From: an uncultured Bacteroidota bacterium
Lineage (GTDB): Bacteria; Bacteroidota; Bacteroidia; Chitinophagales; Chitinophagaceae
Direction of reading: 5' to 3'
Assembly: GCA_903887415.1 (NCBI GenBank)
Contig: CAISPO010000025.1
Location: forward strand, 1-64,000
Length of the DNA stretch: 64,000 bases
The notes beneath the pieces are model-generated. The model did no database searches. It had not been told where the DNA came from and worked only from the letters and a program-made list of their open reading frames with translations. A program made the translations under genes and the position numbers. Of this stretch, positions 45,201-60,200 are shown piece by piece; within the stretch, counting starts at the first letter, position 1, and each line of letters begins with the position of its first letter.

Positions 45201-48200
45201 TAATTATTTCGGGGTTGCTAAAACAAATGGTGTTGTAGATATGAATAACGGCACTTTACTTTCAAGCTCAAACGTAAACAACAATCTTATAGAAATATTT
45301 GGCGGTAATGTTTACATCTCTTCGGCTAAAACAGGAACCGGTTTTGAAGGCATCAGCCAAATGGGCAGTGTAGGTACTTCAACAGTTACCGGCCAGACAG
45401 AAACACTTGTGGCAGCAGATGGTTCTTCTGCCAACGGGCCCCAAGGATTTGCTGTCAGCCCTGACGGACATACAATGTATGTTGCTGACGGTACAAATGG
45501 TACCTTAAAGTACACGAGGGCGGGAACTACTGGCGCATTCACTCTTGCTTCCGGCGGTTATACCGCAGGCGCTGTTAACGCTACACCCGTTGCCGGTATT
45601 GCAGTTAACTTCTCAGCACCAGGCGGCGCTATGATATATGCCACTACTTTTACCTATACTAATATAATAGGTTTCCAGGATGCAGGCGCTACAACTACTA
45701 CTATAACTACAGTAGCTGCTACAACTGCTGCTACACCATTCAAGGGTTTGATGTTTGCTCCTTCCTGCTTTGCAAGTGCTACCGCGACCACTGCTTCATT
45801 ATGCGGCAGCGGCAATAGCTCGGTTGTTATCACTGGTAACCCTACCGGCGTTGTTTCTTACAATGTGAACGGAGGATCTACACAAACCATAACTCTTGAT
45901 GCCACAGGCAGCAATACAGTTACACTTACAGGGATTACTGTAACAACAACAGTTAACCTGCTGAGCATATCAACAACAGCTTGTTCTTCAGCGCCACTTT
46001 CCGGTAGTGCTATTGTGTCGGTTAATCCAATCCCCGCGCCAACATTATCTCCGGCAACTGCATCACTGGGAACAGGTACCAGCCAGGTATTAACTTTCAC
46101 CGGCAATTCCGGTGATGTTATTACTTATCAATGGTCAAGCGGCGGCGTACCTACAAGCACTACAGTAACAATAGGCGCCGGCGGCACTGCTACGGTTAGT
46201 GTATTGCCACCAAGCGCTGGCAGCTATACTTACCAGGTAACGAGCGCTACTTCAGCATTTAGCTGTACTAACTCATCACCTACTGGCAGCATTACTTCGG
46301 TATTATCGGTAAGCGATGTGCCATTTGCCAATTTTATCGGCAGCGGTGAGAATGCCTGTATCGGCCTTCCTGCTTCAATAGTTATACAGGCTAATGGAGG
46401 CGGATCTGTTGTTTATGGAGACGGCACGTCAACTTATACAGTTACCGCGAGCGGTTCCGGAGGTATAGGAACAGCTACGATCACAGCAACATTACCACTT
46501 GGTGTTACTACTTATACATTAACCAGCGTACAACCTATAGGCGCTGCATCACCGAGTGCGGTTAGTGGCAGCTTTGCCGTAACGGTTAATCCAATACCTG
46601 ATGCGATCTCCGGCAGCTTAAACGTATGCGTTGGCGGAACAGCTACCGTAACCGATGATATCTCCGGTACATGGAGCACTACGGATATTTCTTTTGCTAC
46701 TGTTGTTTCAGGCACAGGAGTTGTAACCGGTGTATCCGCTGGTACAGCGAATATTACCTTTACATCTGCAGCCGGTTGTAAAACAACCGCTGTTGAAACT
46801 GTAAATGCCGGGCCTGCTGTTTCTCCGATCTCAGGCACAGGCGCGATATGTGCGACGGCTTCTTTATTGCTTACTGACGGTACAAGCGGCGGTGCATGGA
46901 GCACAGCAAGCAGCAATGTGACTGTTGGTACAGACGGAACGGTAACAGGAGTTAACGCTGGTACGACAGCTACTGTAAGTTATACAGTAACTGGCGGCAT
47001 GGGATGTCAAACATCTGTTACTGCTATAGTAACCGTTAATCCAGCAGCTAATGCAGGTACGATCACCGGCCGGACGCAGGTGGTTCGCACAGAAAGCATA
47101 GCATTAAGTGATGCAATATCGGGTGGTACCTGGAGCAGCTCAAACACTTCCGCTGCAACAGTTGTAGGGTCAACAGGTGTTGTGACCGGTATTGCTGCGG
47201 GTACAACAATAATTTCTTATACGGTAGTGAATTGCGGCACAGCAACAGCTACTTATAATGTGACCGTGAAAGCTACATATTTTACACCCGGCAACTTGAT
47301 AGTAGAACAGCCACAGGGCAATTCCAGCGCAGCTACTCCTGTAGTGCTCATTGAATATGCCCCTACGGCTTCTGCTTCTATAGTGTCCACTTTATCTATA
47401 CCTGCTACAACCAGCGGTTCCCAGCTTACCGTAAGCGGCTCGGCTGCGGCGGAAGGCTTCATGACATTATCTGCAGAAATGGACCGCCTTGTTTTAGACG
47501 GTTATGATGTTACCGGTGGTGTGGCAAGTGTTGCAGCTACCACAAATCCAAGGAATGTTGCTACTGTTGACGCCCTGGGTAATATCTTATTCCCTGCTGA
47601 AACTAATGCATTTGGCGCAAATAACATGCGTGGCGCGACAGCATCGGGAACTAATTATTTCGGTGTTGCTAAAACAGTTGGTGTTGTAGATATGAATAAT
47701 GGCACAACACTTTCCAGCTCAGATGTAAACAATCATATAATACAGATATTTAACGGCAATGTTTATGTGTCTTCAGCTTCAGGAAGTTTCATGGGCATTA
47801 GCCAGATGGGCAGTGTAGGTACTTCAACTGTTACCGGCCAGACGGAGACACTCCTGGCAGCAGACGCTTCTGCTAACGGGACAGAAGAATTTGCGATCAG
47901 CCCTGACGGACATACACTGTATGCAGCATCAGGTACATCAGGTACTTTAAAATTCACAAGGGCCGGAACTACAGGCGCTTTTACCCTTGCTTCTGGTGGC
48001 TATACTTCAGGGGCTGTTAACGCTGTACCGGTTGCCGGCCTTGCAGTTAACTTCTCAGCTCCCGGCGGCCCTATGATATATGCTACCAACTTTACGTATA
48101 CCAATATAATAGGGTTCCAGGATGCCGGTTCTACGACTACTACAATAACTACTGTAGCTACTACAACTGCTGCTGCTCCGTTCAAGGGCTTGATGTTTGC

Positions 48201-51200
48201 CCCTTCCTGCTTTGCAAACGTAACCCCGCTTACTGCGGGTGTATGTAATGGCAGCAACGGTGCTGTAATTTTCACAGGTAACCCAACCGGTACGGTATCT
48301 TACAATATTGGCGGCGGTTCTACAATGACTGCTGTTCTTGACGCTACCGGCAGCGCTACTGTGAGCACAGGCGCTGTTACGGCCCCTACTACAGTTAACC
48401 TGCTGAGCATATCAACTATTGCTTGTTCTTCTGCTCCTGTTTCCGGCAGCGCTACAGTAACTGTTAACCCGGCACCAGTTGCCCAGACTGTAACTGGTGG
48501 CGGTCAATACTGCCCTGCCGCAGCAGGCGCACCGGTAGGTTTATCGGGTTCTGAGTCTGGTGCGAGCTATAGCCTGTACAATGGCGCTACCCTGGTAACC
48601 ACAATAGCGGGTACAGGATCTGCAATTTCTTTTGGCCTTCAGCCAACCGGTACTTATTCAGCAGTTGGCACTTATACTGCCACCGGCTGCAGTGGGAATA
48701 TGACCGGAGCGGTTTCAACTTCACCGTATTCACTGCCTACAGCTACTATTGCCGGGTCAACCAGCATATGCTCCGGGGCATCTGCAACTATATCAGTAGC
48801 AGGCGGCACTCCGTTTGCAAGCATAGCGCTGAACCCTTCCGGTTCATTTACACTGGATGTCAGCGGTAATGGCAGCACCACAGTTAACCCATTAGTATCC
48901 ACTACTTATACAGCAACAGTAACCTCTTCAGCAGGCTGCGCTACTCCTGCTTCAGGAAGTGTTGTGATCACTGTTAATCCAACATCTGTTACTTCAATAA
49001 ACGGTAATTTATCGGTTTGCGGTATGGGCACAACAACACTTACCGATGCTACTACCGGCTCTACCTCATCAACATGGACCAGCGGTAATACTGCAATTGC
49101 AACCGTAGGTGCTACTACCGGTATTGTAACTGGTGTTGCTTATGGCTCTGCTCCTATTACATATACAATAGTAAATAGCTGTGGTACTTATACAACCGCC
49201 ATGACCGTTTCTGTTAATCCTACACCTCTTGCACCGGTTGTTACACCGGGTGAGCTTAGTTTCTGCTCATCCACTGCAGCCCAACTGGCAACAGCTACCG
49301 GTGTCATTACCGGCACTATAGTTGATTCTACAGGATATATTACCGCATTAATGGTTTATTCTGTTCAGGCTACCAGCACCCTTAATGTGGCTGGCATACC
49401 GGCAGGCGCTACGATCACTTCGGTACGTGCTACAGTAAATGCAGCTGGTACCAGCACCGGCAACTCCAAGCAATATAATATGGGCTTTAACCTTAAAGCT
49501 CCTGACAATAGTATTATCAGCTTGAGCAACGGCCAGGGCAGTAGTACACTCCTCCCCGGTTTCAATTTTGTGACATGGGGTTCTGATGGCTCAACCGCTA
49601 ACCCCGGCACAGGGGGTGCAACTCCTTACGTTTCCGGTAATGACTATATTGCAAACCTTGCTACGAGTGTACCTTCTGGTTTTGCTGCGGGGAACAAGTC
49701 AACTATCAATAACTGGGCAGGCCTCAATACTATGCCAAATGGTAACTGGACACTTTATGCGGGTTCGACTTACAATAACGCCACATCTATTGACACCTTC
49801 CATGGCTGGTCTATCACTATTACTTATACCATGTCTCCCACTTCTGTGACCTGGGCTCCGTTCACAGGTTTGAATGGCGGATCATACGCTGGCGCTTCAA
49901 CTACTACAGTTAACGTATTGCCTGCAACCTCTACTGTTTATACAGTAACGGCTTCTGTAGGCTCGTGCAGCAGCTCATCAACGCTTGTTGCTACTGCTTC
50001 TCCATCATCAACGCTTTATGTTCCTGCGGTTAGCGGAGCATCTGCGGTATGTGTCGGCGCTACTAAAACATTGACTGACCTGGCTTCCGGCGGTACCTGG
50101 AGCAGCAGCAGCCCAACAGTTGGTTCTGTTAATGCGGCTACAGGAGTTGTAACTGGTTTAACAACAGGCACTACTACTATCGTTTATACACTTAGCAATG
50201 GTTCAGGTTGTTCAGGCACATCTTCCTCAATAGTTACGGTGAATGCTCCAACAGCTCCCGGCGCTATATCAGGCAGCACAAGTATCTGTACTTCCTCGCC
50301 AACAACGCTTAGCGATAGCCCTTCAGGCGGCGTATGGAGCAGCAGCAATACTGCTTTTGTTACTATTGGGTCGTCTTCAGGTATAGCAACTGCCGCAGGC
50401 ACTAATTTAGGTACCTCTACCATCACTTATACTTATACCGATGTAAACGGATGTATCAGCACCGTAACTACTAATGTTACCGTTGTGGCAACACCAACGC
50501 CGATAACCGTATCGCCTGCTTTCACTTCCATTTGTCCCGCTGCGAATTCCGTATTTCTCACTGCCACCGGCGGTGCCGTAAGAGGCCCAGCAGTAGCTAC
50601 TACCGGTAATATATTATCTACAATAGGCACCACTTCTTTGTCGGCAACTACATTTCCTGTTACCATCAGCAACGTGCCTGCCGGCGCGACTATTGATAGT
50701 GTGACTGTTACCATCAATGATTTGACAGCCCCCTACGTTGGAGATTGGGTTATTAACCTTAAGGGCCCAAATCCAACAACTAATATTCTTAACTTATCTA
50801 ACCTCGGTGGTACCCATGGCGCAGGTTCATTCACTAATCTTGTTGTGAGTTCGGTGGGCACGGCTTCCATTACAGCCACCACTACAACGGGAGATGTTAT
50901 GGCAATGGCTGCCAGCGGTGTAGGCCCTGCAAGTTATTTGTCAAATACCACATCATGGACTTCTTTGTTGAACAGCGGATCTCCTAATGGTACCTGGACG
51001 CTTATTGCCTATCTTAACGATGGTACGTTCTCCAGCGCTTCTTATTTTACTGGCTTTTCCGTAAACGTTTACTATTCAGTGCCATATTCAGGCGCAGTAT
51101 GGTCTCCTGCTGCTAACCTGTACACTAATTCAGGTGCAACAACGGGTTATGATGGTGTTAGCGCTACAAATACTATTTATGCATTGAATCCTTCTACCGC

Positions 51201-54200
51201 CACTAATGGTACTTATAATTTCGCTGCAACGTCAACTAATGGCGCTTGTGCTTCTGTGGGTACTTCTACTGTGGTCCTCAATTCTACGCTTGCAGTGCCT
51301 GCAATTACAGGTACAGCGAGTGTTTGCCAGGGATTAACAACTACTTTGTCTGACCCCGCAACCGGTGGTACATGGAGCACCACAGACGGCACGGCAACTG
51401 TTGTAAGTTCTACAGGTGTAGTTACGGGTGTTTCTGCAGGTACAGCTACGATATCATACAACCTTACAGTTGGCGGATGTTCGGGTTATAACACACAGGT
51501 GGTTACCATAAATCCTTTACCTGTTATTTCTCCGATCGGCGGCAATACAAACGTATGCCTCGGCACACCTAACACATTGAGCGACGGTACTACAGCCGGC
51601 ACATTCGCATGGAGCAGCAGCAATACTGCCATTGCAACTATCGGTTCGTCTTCGGGTACGGTAACTGGCGTTTCTACCGGTACTTCTACTATTACTTATT
51701 CTTATAACAACGGTACCTGTGGCAGCTATGTTACGACCAACATAAATGTTTCATCCATCCCTGGTGCAGTTACCATGTCTCCCGCGTCAGCAAGTATCTG
51801 TCCTTCAGGTCCTCCTACATTGCTTTCAGCGGCGGCTACAGCTACGGCTACGGCTACGTTCTCTTCCGGGCCTATTAGCGTAAGTGTCAGCACAGTTACT
51901 CCTGTGCCAAATACTATCAACGTGAGCGGTATTCCTGCCGGCGCTGTTGTAACGGGCGTTTCAATGAAATTAAACGCTACGGTTGGCTTTGATGGCGATG
52001 CAGAATTTAACCTGGAGGCGCCTAATGACAGCATAATCAATATATTCAGTACAGGAAGCAGCAATAGCGTAGTTAATTTTGTAAACACCACCTTTACTTC
52101 TGCACTTACACCCGGCGGCGGTTCTATCATACCGAACAGCTCGGGCCCCGCAGGATGGCCTGGTACTTATGCCGCTACTGCAGCCCTCAATAATGCCATC
52201 TCGCTATCTTACTCAGCGCCCTATGCTGAAAATACACAAAGTTGGTCATCGCTTGAAAATGGCAACCCCAACGGTCCATGGCAACTGATAGGCCTTGATG
52301 ATTATCATACTGATGTATTTACGATCACATCATGGTCTTTGACGCTTACTTACAGTTTCCCTGTGCCAATTACATGGGCTGCTGCCACAGGCCTGTACAC
52401 GGATGCAGCCGGCATGACAGGTTATGCAGGTTCTAATACGGATACAGTATATGCGATGGGCACGTCAACGGTTATAGGTACTGTTACTGTTTATACTGCT
52501 ACTGCTACCAATAATGGTTGCGTCAGCTCAAATACAGCAACTACTACTTCCAGCACCACGCTTTCTGTAGCGGCCATTTCGGGTGCCGGTTCTTTCTGCT
52601 CCGGTGTTCCTACAGCATTATCTGATGCAAACTTCGGCGGTACATGGAGCAGCGACAATACAGGTGTAGCCAATGTTGGCAGCACATCCGGTATTGTTAC
52701 GGGCGGCACCAGTGGCACAGCAAACATAATCTATACATTGACGAGCGGTTCGTGCTCAGGTTCGACCAGCAAAGCCGTTACTGTTAATGCGCTGCCTGCT
52801 GTTGGCCCGATCACCGGAAATGCTAACCTGTGTTTTATTACTTCTTACATAGGTTCTGACCCTACATCTGCTCTTAGCGATGCCACTGCAAGTGGTGCAT
52901 GGAGCAGCAGCAATCCTTCAGTTGCTACCATAGGTTCTACAGGCACATTAACAGGCTTGTATCCTGGTTCATCAACAATAAGCTATACTTACAGCAATGG
53001 TACCTGCAGCAACACTGCAACAGTGAATGCGGTTATCAGCGCTTCGGCATTGCCATTGTTTATTGCCCCATCACCGGCCCGCGTGTGTGCAAGCGGTCCT
53101 GCTGCATTGTTAACAGCTACAGGCGGTGATATTCCAATGGTCGCTTCCTTCACAAACAATACAGGCTTGCCTGTTCCTGCTGGTACGCAGGGTGCGTACT
53201 CGGTGGCTGTGTCTATCCCTGCTGGCGCGACCATTACAGATATGTCAGTGACTTTGAGCATGAACCGCACCATAACCGCGGATGATAATAACATGATCAT
53301 AGACCTGCAGTCTCCTAACACAAACATATTAAACCTTATAAATGCAAGAGGTCCAGGTACTGCGTTAAATTTTGTAAATACTACGATTAGCTCTGAAGGT
53401 AGTACTGCGATGACTTCGTCAACGAACTTCTCTACTCCGGCTACTTTTGCCGCTGATGAGGTAGTTGGTGTGGGCCTTACTCCCCAGTCAAACACTAACA
53501 GATGGTCTGATCTGTACTCCACTCCATTCAATGGTACCTGGAATCTTTTAGGGTATTATAATAACACTGGCGGTACAGCTAATATCAGCTCATGGACACT
53601 GACTATTTATTACACAGTTCCGTCATCAAGTGTTACCTGGTCGTCTTTAACAGGCCTGTTTACCAATTCCGGCGCATCTTCTGCTTATACCGGTGGTTCA
53701 ACCAGTACGGTATATTCACTTCCGGCGTCAACATCAACGTACACAGTTACTTCAGCAAACGGCGCTTGTCCGGCAACTGCTAATGTAACGGTATCTGTTA
53801 ATGCGCTGCCAACCATTGGCTCTACAGGCGGTGGTGTTGCGATCTGCTCGGGTGCACCTCTCACACTTAGCGGTACCGGCGGTGTATCCTATAGCTGGAC
53901 AGGCGGTGTTACTAATGGTGTTCCGTTTACTCCTGCTGTGGGTGTAAACTCTTATACAGTTACTGGTACAAATTCAAATGGCTGCACGAATACGGCAACT
54001 ACTATGGTAGCAGTTTATGCATTGCCTACAGTAGGTACTACAGGTGGCGGTATTGCGGTATGTGATGGTACTATGGCTACACTTAGCGGTACCGGAGCTA
54101 CTTCTTATAGCTGGACAGGCGGTATCACCGATGGTGTTGCCTTTACGCCATCACTCGGTGTAAACAGTTATACCGTTACCGGAACTGACGGACATACCTG

Positions 54201-57200
54201 CATGAACACAGCAGTAACAACAATTACTGTAAATGCGATACCAACAGTAGGCACTACCGGCGGCGGTGTTGCGGTATGTAACGGGACTATGGCTACGCTT
54301 AGCGGTACCGGAGCTACTTCTTACAGCTGGACAGGCGGTATCACCGATGGTGTTTCGTTTACCCCATCACTTGGTGTAAACAGCTATACAGTAACCGGTA
54401 CTACCCTGGGCTGCAGCAATACAGCGACAACAACAATAACTGTAAATGCAATTCCAACAGTAGGCACTACCGGCGGCGGTATTGCGGTATGTGACGGTAC
54501 TATGGCTACATTAAGCGGTACCGGAGCTACTTCTTATAGCTGGACAGGCGGTATCACCGATGGTGTTGCCTTTACCCCAGCAGTTGGTGTCAACAGCTAT
54601 ACTGTAACCGGCACTACCTTAGGCTGCAGCAATACAGCAACAACAACAATAACAGTAAATGCGATACCAACTGTAGGTATTACCGGCGGCGGTATTGCAA
54701 TATGTGACGGCACTATGGCTACATTAAGCGGTACCGGTGCAGCTTCTTACAGCTGGACAGGCGGTATCACCGATGGTGTTTCGTTTACCCCATCACTTGG
54801 CGTAAGCAGTTATACTGTAACCGGCACTACCCTTGGTTGCAGCAATACAGCAACAACAACAATTACTGTAAATGCGATACCAACAGTAGGTACTACCGGC
54901 GGCGGCATTGCAGTATGTAACGGCACTATGGCAACATTAAGCGGTACCGGAGCAGCTTCTTATAGCTGGACAGGCGGTATCACCGACGGTGTTGCCTTTA
55001 CCCCGGCAGTTGGCGCTCACAGCTACACTGTAACCGGCACAACGTTAGGCTGCAGCAATACAGCAACAACAACAATAACTGTAAATGCGATCCCAACAGT
55101 AGGTATTACCGGCGGCGGTGTTGCGATATGTGACGGCACTATGGCTACATTAAGCGGTACCGGTGCAGCTTCTTACAGCTGGACAGGCGGTATCACCGAT
55201 GGTGTTTCGTTCACCCCATCACTTGGTGTAAGCAGCTATACGGTAACCGGCACTACCCTGGGTTGCAGCAATACAGCGACAACAGCAATTACTGTAAATG
55301 CGATACCAACAGTAGGTACTACCGGCGGCGGCATTGCAGTATGTAGTGGTACTATGGCTACATTAAACGGTACTGGCGCAACCACTTACATGTGGACAGG
55401 CGGTATTACCGATGGCGTTGCATTTACCCCAGCAGTTGGCGCTCACAGCTACACTGTAACCGGCACTACCTTAGGCTGCAGCAATACAGCAACAACAACA
55501 ATAACTGTAAATGCGATCCCAACAGTAGGCACTACCGGCGGCGGTATTGCAATATGTAACGGCACTATGGCTACGCTTAGCGGAACCGGAGCAGCTTCTT
55601 ATAGCTGGACAGGCGGTATCACCGATGGTGTTTCGTTCACCCCATCACTTGGTGTAAACAGCTATACCGTAACCGGCACTACCCTGGGCTGCAGCAATAC
55701 AGCAATTACAACAATAACGGTTAACCCGCTGCCACTGAGCATCTCTGGTGCAACAGGTGTGTGTGTAGGTTCAACCAGTACCCTTTCTGACCTGACACCA
55801 GGAGGTAACTGGAGCAGCAATGCTGTTGGTACCGTATCTGTAGTTGCTACTACGGGTGTTTTGAGGGGCAATGCCGTTGGTACTGCCGTGATCTCTTATA
55901 CATTGGGAACATCGTGCGCGTCAACAATTATTATCACCGTTAACCCGATACCAACGGCAATACTTGGTACGAAGGTTGTGTGTGTAGGCGCTATGACCAG
56001 CTTAAGCGATGCTGTTGCAGGCGGTGCGTGGAGCAGCAGCAATACCAATGGTTCGATAGATGCATCTGGTAATGTAACGGGTGTTAGCTCGGGTACATCG
56101 ACCATCACTTATGCATTTGCCGGCGAGTGCAAATCAACAGCAACATTGACAGTTAATCCGATACCCGCTGTAATTACAGGAGCATCCGGTGTATGTGTGG
56201 GCCTAACAACAACCCTTAGCGATGCGACTACAGGGGGTACCTGGGCCAGTTCAAATACATCCGTTGCCAGCATAGGGTCAACAACACGTGTAGTGACTGG
56301 TTTGACTGCAGGCAATACAACAATAACTTACCGCCTTGCCACAGGTTGTATCAATACATATAATATGACCGTGAATCCATTAACTGCCGCTGCCGTTACT
56401 TCCGGTACAGCAGTAGCATGTGTGGGATCAACAATCACCCTGACCGATGCTACCACAGGCGGTGCCTGGAGCAGCAGCGCAGTCGGTACGGCCTCTGTAG
56501 TTGCCACTACAGGTGTTGTTGCAGGCGTGGCAGCAGGCACAGCAGTTATCACTTACCTGCTACCTACAGGCTGTAAATCAACAGTTACAGTAACTATTAA
56601 TGCTATACCAACTATTTCCGGTTCGTCTTCTGTTTGTACAGGCAGTACAGCAGCGCTTACCGCGTCGCCAGCAGGCGGTGTATGGGTTAGCTCAACGCCT
56701 GCCAACGGAAGCATCAGCACTACAGGTGTTGTAGCTGGCATCGCGGCAGGTACAACTACCATTTCTTATACACTGACCACGGGCTGTGCCGCAGGCAGGG
56801 TAGAAACAGTTAACCCGATTTCAAATGTTTCCGGAGCTGCGGTGATCTGCAGCGGGACAAGCATTGTACTGACAGATGCAACTACAGGCGGCGCATGGAG
56901 CAGCAGCAGCGCACACGCAACGGTTGGTACTGATGGTACTGTAACCGGTGTTTCTGCTGGTACTTCTGTTATTACTTACCTGATGCCTACCGGATGTAAG
57001 GCTACTAATGCAATCGTAACAGTTAATACGACGCCAACAATTTCAGGTACACTGACACTTTGCGCGAACACTACAGTTACACTTACCGGCGCACCAACCG
57101 GCGGTGCATGGGTTAGCTCTGCACCAGCTATCGGCAGTATCAGTTCTACTGGCGTAGTTACGGGTGTATCTGGTGGTACAACAACAATTTCTTATACACT

Positions 57201-60200
57201 TTCCACAGGCTGTGCAACTGGTGCAGTAGTGGCAGTAAATCCAATATTGCCCGTTACCGGCGGTAACGTGGCTGTATGTTCAGGGGCATCTGTTTCCCTG
57301 ACTGATGCTACACCGGGCGGCTCATGGAGCAGCAGCAACGCTCATGCTATCGTGGGCACAGATGGGACTGTAACTGGCGGCACAACTGCAGGTACAGCTG
57401 TTATAACATATCTGTTACCTACAGGCTGTAAAGCAACTACGGGCATAACTACAAATGCACTGCCAGCGGTAATCAGTGGCCTTGGTAACCTGTGCCTTGG
57501 TTCAACAAGCACATTGAGCGATGCAACAGCGGGTGGTACATGGAGCAGCAGTGTGTTATCTGTTGCAACTATTGGCTCTTCCGGTTCTACAACTACATTT
57601 ACGACAGTTGGCGCCGGTACGACTACGATTGGTTATACACTCAGCACGGGCTGCGCGGTTACTAAGACCATCACGGTGGATGCGATACCATCCAGTATCA
57701 GCAATGTTACTGTATGCGCAGGGTCATCGACTACACTCAGCGATGTACCAACAGGCGGCACATGGACCAGCTCAAATGTATCGATCGTCACAATAGGCGC
57801 GGCTACAGGTGTACTTACTGGAGTAAACGGCGGTACTGCTACCATCACTTATGCTGATGCTGGCGGAAGCTGCTTTGCTACAGCTACTGTAACCGTAACT
57901 TCCATAGCGGCAATATCCGGTAATCTGAACGTATGTTCCGGCGGATCGACCACACTGGTTGATGGCACATCCGGCGGTATCTGGACAAGCAGCGGCAATG
58001 TTTCTGTGATCGGTACATCAGGTGTTGTTACAGGAGGGTCTATAGGCACAGGGGTTGTTACTTATACGATTCCTTCAGGCTGTGCGAGAACAGTTACTGT
58101 TAATGTAAACCCAGCTCCTTCTGCGGTTAGCGGCACAACGTCTGTATGTATAGGTGGAATGACTACGTTGAGTGATGATGGCAGTGGTACGTGGACCAGC
58201 AGCAATACGCTTATTGCCACTGTTACCACATCAGGCACCGTGACTGGCGCTGGCGTAGGTACTGCTACAATTACTTATGTGGCAGGCCCGGGCTGTATAG
58301 CTACTGTTATATTTACGGTCACCCCTGGCCCATCAGGAATAAGCGGCGCATCATCCGTATGCCAGGGGGCAGTAATTACATTGTCTGACTTAACGGCTGG
58401 CGGCTCATGGAGTGCGTCATCTGGTGTTACAGTTGCAGACGGCGGCACTACAGCTACCATTACCGGTAACACAGTGGGTACTTCGACGGTTACCTATATG
58501 TTGCCTACCGGATGCAGCTCTACATACATTGTTACCGTGAAAGCGATTCCTACAGCTATATTAGGAATGACAACCGCTTGTCTTGGTACAAATACCATAC
58601 TGTCGGATGCTACTACCCCTGCCGTATCATGGACGAGCAGCAACACCCTCGTAGCCACTGTTAACGCTGCGGGTGTGGTTGTTCCTGTTAACACTGGCAC
58701 GACTACAATTATCTATACCGCAACCAATACCTGTACAACAACGACAGTTGTATCTATCAACGCGCTTCCATCAGGTATCACAGGCAGCGCTTCTGTTTGC
58801 CCTGGTTCAACAGTTGGCTTAACTGACCTCGTAAGCGGTGGTACCTGGAGCAGCGCCAGCCCGGCTGTTGCTTCTGTAGATGCTGTTAGCGGTGTGGTTA
58901 CCGGCATTGCAGGCGGAACAGCTTCGATCAAGTATTCAGTTTATGGCGCAGGTTGCGCTGTTTCTTCAACTGTTACAGTGAGCCCTGCTGCTGCTGTAAC
59001 CGGCGCTGCTGCAATATGCCAGTTCGCTACGGTTACGCTGCATGATGCTACCTCTGGCGGTACATGGAGCACTGCAAGCAGCAATGCAACTGTTGGCAGC
59101 ACATCTGGTGTTGTAGCAGGCACAAATGCTGGTACAGCTACTATTACTTACACTACAGGCATAGGCTGCACAGCAACAGCAGTTGTAACTATTAACGCTG
59201 CTCCGGCTTCGATCTCTGGTGCAATGCAAATATGCGTGGGCAGCACAGTAACACTTACTGACGCTACCTCAGGCGGTAACTGGACATCTTTAAGCACCAA
59301 CGTTACTGTTGATGGTTCGGGAGATGTTACAGGCGGGTCTGTGGGCACAGCTTCGATCACTTATGCTTTGTCATCAGGTTGCCAGGCAATAGCAGTAGTT
59401 ACTGTGAATGCAGTGCCATCAGCAATTACTGGTACTGCTACAGTTTGTGCTGGTATGACAACGTCTTTGACTGACGGCGTAATCGGTGGTACGTGGACGA
59501 GCACTTCCGGTGCAACTGTGGGAGCTACCGGTATCGTTACCGGCGGCCCATCGGCGGGTACAGCTACTATCAGCTATACAACAGGCGCAGGCTGTGCCGC
59601 AAGTGTTGTGGTGACTGTTAATGCGGCACCAGACGCTATTTCAGGCAGCACAGTTGCGTGCGCAGGGTCAACGATCGCGTTAAGCGATGATATATCGGGC
59701 GGCGTATGGAGCTCATCAAACAGCAATGCTTCTGTAGATGGTTCCGGTAATGTTATGGCTACGGCTGGCGCTTCTGGCACTGTTACCATAAGCTATGTGC
59801 TTTCTGACGGCTGCTATGCTGCTTCAATAGTAACTGTGGCTGCTTTACCATCGGCTATTATGGGTAACACTTCCATTTGTATCGGCGGAACAACTACCCT
59901 GAGCGATATACCCGCAGGCGGTGTATGGAGCACGACTTCTTCGGCTGCCAGCATAGGCTCGGCTTCAGGTATTGTTAACGGCTTAGGTGCAGGCACAGCT
60001 ACTATAACTTATTCAGTAGGCTCAGGCTGTGCAACAACAGTTGTTGTAAATGTATATGGCGCCCCTCCGGCTATCAACGGCATACTTGCAGTTTGTGTCG
60101 GTGGTACTGCGATATTGAGCGATGATTTAAGTGGCGGTACATGGATAACCGGCAACACCGGGGTCGCAACCGTAGGTAACACCTCCGGTATTGTTTCCGG

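Noticed and set aside
52989-53531. 180-codon antisense frame in the third giant gene, and many shorter ones in all three
   Set aside because: GC-rich third positions and the Ser/Thr/Gly codon bias of the repeats leave long antisense frames by chance; the products all read as the same Val/Pro-rich pattern.
53809-55731. CRISPR array
   Set aside because: The repeats are 213-bp in-frame coding units with no spacers and no cas genes nearby.
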